In this document: piece by piece, positions 4,524 through 6,746 of the stretch
How positions within the stretch are numbered: the stretch's first letter is position 1
Layout of the letters: every line of letters begins with the position of its first letter
Assembly: GCA_029932425.1 (NCBI GenBank)
Contig: JAOZQC010000182.1
Coordinates: 1-6,746 of the forward strand
DNA: 6,746 nucleotides
Direction of reading: 5' to 3'
From: Planctomycetota bacterium
GTDB lineage: Bacteria; Planctomycetota; JAJSAM01
Notes under the pieces: model-generated
What the model was told of the DNA's origin: nothing
The model's database searches: none
Seen by the model: the letters and a program-made list of their open reading frames with translations, nothing else
Translations under genes and position numbers: made by a program

Positions 4524-6746
4524 TCAGACGACGTTGACGGTGAGACGGGCGGTGGGATCCCGCCCCTGCCGGTAGGTGAGGACCGTGGTCCCCGCGGAGA
4601 GCGCCTCGAGACGCAGGCGCTCGAACGTCGCTCCCGAGTCCACGGTCCGGACCCGGAGGTGTCCCTCGGGGGTGTGCTGCCAGATTCCGGGGCTCGGGTC
4701 CTCGCTGCGGCAGACCCAGGTGATGTTCGCCCGGCCCCGCTCCGGGGTCCCGTAGTCCTCGAACGGCTTCTCGGGGCCCAGCACCATGATCTCCACCGTC
4801 TCGTGATCCGCCGCCCGGAGGGTGAGGTCGCCGGAGACCTCCGTCACCGTGGGGACCCCCGTGGCCCCGGCCCGGTAGGTGGCGACGGTGGCCGGGCCGT
4901 ACCGCCGGATCATCTCGCCCCGATCCCGGTTCTGGCGGTGGATCTCCGTGCGGTCGTAGAAGCGGAGCGTCAGGGCGCAGTGGCCGCAGGGCTCCGCGGT
5001 GGCGCGGGAGCAGGTGTAGGACATGAGGCAGTGGAAGGCGTCCTGCCCGTCGTGATCCATGGGGAACCCGCCGCGGTTCGGATTGACGAGGAACACCCGC
5101 GCCGGGGCGGAGGCGCCCGCCGCCGCGTACCGGACCCGGTCGCGGTCGATGTGCGCGTGCCGCAGGCTCCGGATGTGGCCCAGCTCGTGGGCCGCGGTCG
5201 TGGTGTTGAAGTCGGGGGTGGCGATCTCCGACCAGAAGGTCCGGTCCCCCATGGAGTACCCCCCGAACCTCGTGCGGGCCCGCCGCACGAGCACGAAGGA
5301 GGGGCCGTACCCGTCGTTCTGGCGGCTGCGGCCGTCGCCCTCCAGGGGCGAGGGGCGGCTCCGCGCGCGGCAGGCGAGGTTGATCGCCTCCCGGGCGAAC
5401 TCGTTGGCCCGCCTCACGTCGATGCGCCCCACCGAGCCGTCGGCCTCGCGGGGCATGACCAGGTCGGGGAAGAGCCGGTCCCGGAAGACGCTCTCCTCGA
5501 AGTGCGAGTCCTCGTCGATGCCCGACACGCCGTGGAACATGCTCCGGAGGATCCGCGTCCACTCCGCCCGCGACAGGGCATGGGAGATCTCGGGCTCCAC
5601 GATCTCCACGAAGCACTTCCGGTACATCTCCTTGATGCGGTTCCAGTCGAGGGCGCTGTCGGGAATCTCGTTCACCCGGACCATGATGTGGAAGGGGATC
5701 CGCCTCCAGTAGGTGAGGCGGGGGCTCAGGTAGCCCCGGGGGGCGGGAATCGTCTCCCGGTCGTGGTCCACCACCCTGACCGCCGCCCCGTTCTCGCGCC
5801 GCTCGCGCAGGTCCTCCTCCTCCGCGCGCAGGGTGATCAGGAGCCGGTAGTTGTCTCCTCCCACCGGGGGGGGACAGAACGCGAACTCCGCCACCCCCAC
5901 CTGGACCTCCGTGGCGGGGTCGGTGACCACCTCCAGGGGGAACCGGGCGTCCATGCCCCCCTCGCCGCAGGCGTCCGGCAGGTCCAGGTCGCCGAAGTCC
6001 ACCACGTCCCCCTCCGCGCACACCTCCCCCGCCACCGGGGGCTCGTGGTAGGGGGAGAGCTTCAGGACCTCCGGGGCCTTCACCCCGGCGATGGCGGCGG
6101 AAGGCGGGCGCAGCCCCGCGAACCAGGTGACGGCGTTGTCGTCCCCGCCGGTGGGATCCGTCCGCTCCCGGTTGTGGCGGGCGAAGAAACGCCGGAGGTA
6201 GTCCCAGGGCGTCTCCCCGTCATCCCGGCCGTTCTGCTCCTCGGGCGGATCCTTCACCTCGACGACCACCTCCACCAGGTCCTCCGGGAGGTCGACGGGC
6301 CGACTCCCGCAGAAGCGGCGGACCACCACCCGGAAGGGGACGGCGGGGCTCACGTCGGGAAGCCAGCCCTGCTCCTCGTAGTACCCGGGCATGGAGTGGG
6401 TGTTCCCGTCCGGGCCCACGAGGGTGAGGTTCTCCGCGGCCCGCACGCCGTGGTGATCGGTGACCAGGATCCGGTACGCCACGTCCCCGTCCCCGGGCAC
6501 CCCCCCCTGGGTCCCGTCCGCGTCGCGGGGGCTCGCGGCCCGCGCCGCCGCCTCCTCCACCTCCTCCCCGGAGACCACGTTGGGAAGGACGTGCCCGGGA
6601 TCCTCGTCCTCCGAGGACCCCTCGGGCGCCAGCGCGAACCGGCAGCGGTAGTGCTCGTCGTCCCGGGCGATCCGGCGCGCGCCCAGGGAGACGAGCTGGA
6701 TCTGGTAGGAGATGTTGGCGGCGTGAAAGAAGAGATAACTGACCAC
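4524..6746 (-). CDS. Large metzincin-like zinc metallopeptidase, N-terminus cut by window edge
   Basis: At least 740 residues, open to the window edge; the first codon in view is GTG, but the true start may lie outside. Residue numbers count from that edge. The zinc site is HELGHIRSLRH at 520-530: H520, H524 and H530 are the predicted ligands and E521 the catalytic base. It has metzincin spacing HExxHxxxxxH, with serine where metzincins usually have glycine. A Met-turn, CLMSY, follows with M575, 45 residues after the third histidine, as metzincins require. The catalytic domain probably starts near IPFHIMVRVNEIPDSALDW (about 350) and ends near 620. C573, C579, C587 and C590 (the last two in CGHC) surround the Met-turn and could form disulfides or bind a second metal. 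About 1-340 is a long beta-rich N-terminal part that I do not recognise, with acidic linkers; about 630-740 looks like a C-terminal Ig-like domain. No signal peptide is visible, though the N-terminus may be missing. It should cleave peptide bonds; substrate and location are unknown. It is probably first or early in an operon with the 523-residue gene. Confidence 0.85.
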   Translation of the reverse strand: MVSYLFFHAANISYQIQLVSLGARRIARDDEHYRCRFALAPEGSSEDEDPGHVLPNVVSGEEVEEAAARAASPRDADGTQGGVPGDGDVAYRILVTDHHGVRAAENLTLVGPDGNTHSMPGYYEEQGWLPDVSPAVPFRVVVRRFCGSRPVDLPEDLVEVVVEVKDPPEEQNGRDDGETPWDYLRRFFARHNRERTDPTGGDDNAVTWFAGLRPPSAAIAGVKAPEVLKLSPYHEPPVAGEVCAEGDVVDFGDLDLPDACGEGGMDARFPLEVVTDPATEVQVGVAEFAFCPPPVGGDNYRLLITLRAEEEDLRERRENGAAVRVVDHDRETIPAPRGYLSPRLTYWRRIPFHIMVRVNEIPDSALDWNRIKEMYRKCFVEIVEPEISHALSRAEWTRILRSMFHGVSGIDEDSHFEESVFRDRLFPDLVMPREADGSVGRIDVRRANEFAREAINLACRARSRPSPLEGDGRSRQNDGYGPSFVLVRRARTRFGGYSMGDRTFWSEIATPDFNTTTAAHELGHIRSLRHAHIDRDRVRYAAAGASAPARVFLVNPNRGGFPMDHDGQDAFHCLMSYTCSRATAEPCGHCALTLRFYDRTEIHRQNRDRGEMIRRYGPATVATYRAGATGVPTVTEVSGDLTLRAADHETVEIMVLGPEKPFEDYGTPERGRANITWVCRSEDPSPGIWQHTPEGHLRVRTVDSGATFERLRLEALSAGTTVLTYRQGRDPTARLTVNVV

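Noticed and set aside
2887..4575. Plus-strand open frame of 562 codons opposite the 523-residue gene
   Set aside because: Starts inside the repeat array and yields a compositionally biased product without domains. The minus-strand frame has plausible beta-strand periodicity and a ribosome binding site.
4504..6021. Minus-strand open frame of 505 codons inside the peptidase gene
   Set aside because: Gly/Arg/Pro-rich with no motif, while the overlapping frame carries the zinc motif and Met-turn.

Overview
This is a very GC-rich bacterial window with strong G/C bias at third codon positions. Every believable gene reads on the minus strand. Base composition, a membrane histidine kinase and multidomain proteins of unknown role fit a large-genome, high-GC lineage such as Myxococcota, Acidobacteriota or Planctomycetota. 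No rRNA or marker gene is present, so the lineage stays open.

In transcription order (high to low coordinate) there are four genes. (1) At 6746-4524 lies a large putative zinc metallopeptidase, cut at its N-terminus by the window edge. It has a metzincin-type zinc motif, a Met-turn and a cysteine cluster. (2) Only 23 bases later, at 4500-2929, comes a 523-residue unrecognised protein with an Ig-like N-terminal part and a beta-rich, possibly propeller-like remainder. Genes 1 and 2 look like one operon. (3) Between 2930 and 2826 sits an array of three palindromic units with an exact 37-base period; the third is inverted and overlaps the stop codon of gene 2. It includes a plausible transcription terminator. 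(4) At 2801-1266 is a 511-residue class I SAM-dependent methyltransferase with an NPPF motif and extra domains on both sides. (5) After 33 bases, at 1232-1, is a membrane sensor histidine kinase whose ATPase domain lies beyond the window.

The window therefore holds two probable transcription units, peptidase plus Ig/beta-rich partner and methyltransferase plus kinase, separated by the repeat array. The clearest candidates for something new are the peptidase/partner pair and the repeat array. There is no direct evidence here that the two units work together. No tRNA, rRNA, CRISPR array, transposase or integrase was seen. The only non-coding stretches are the short gaps at 1233-1265, 2802-2928 and 4501-4523.
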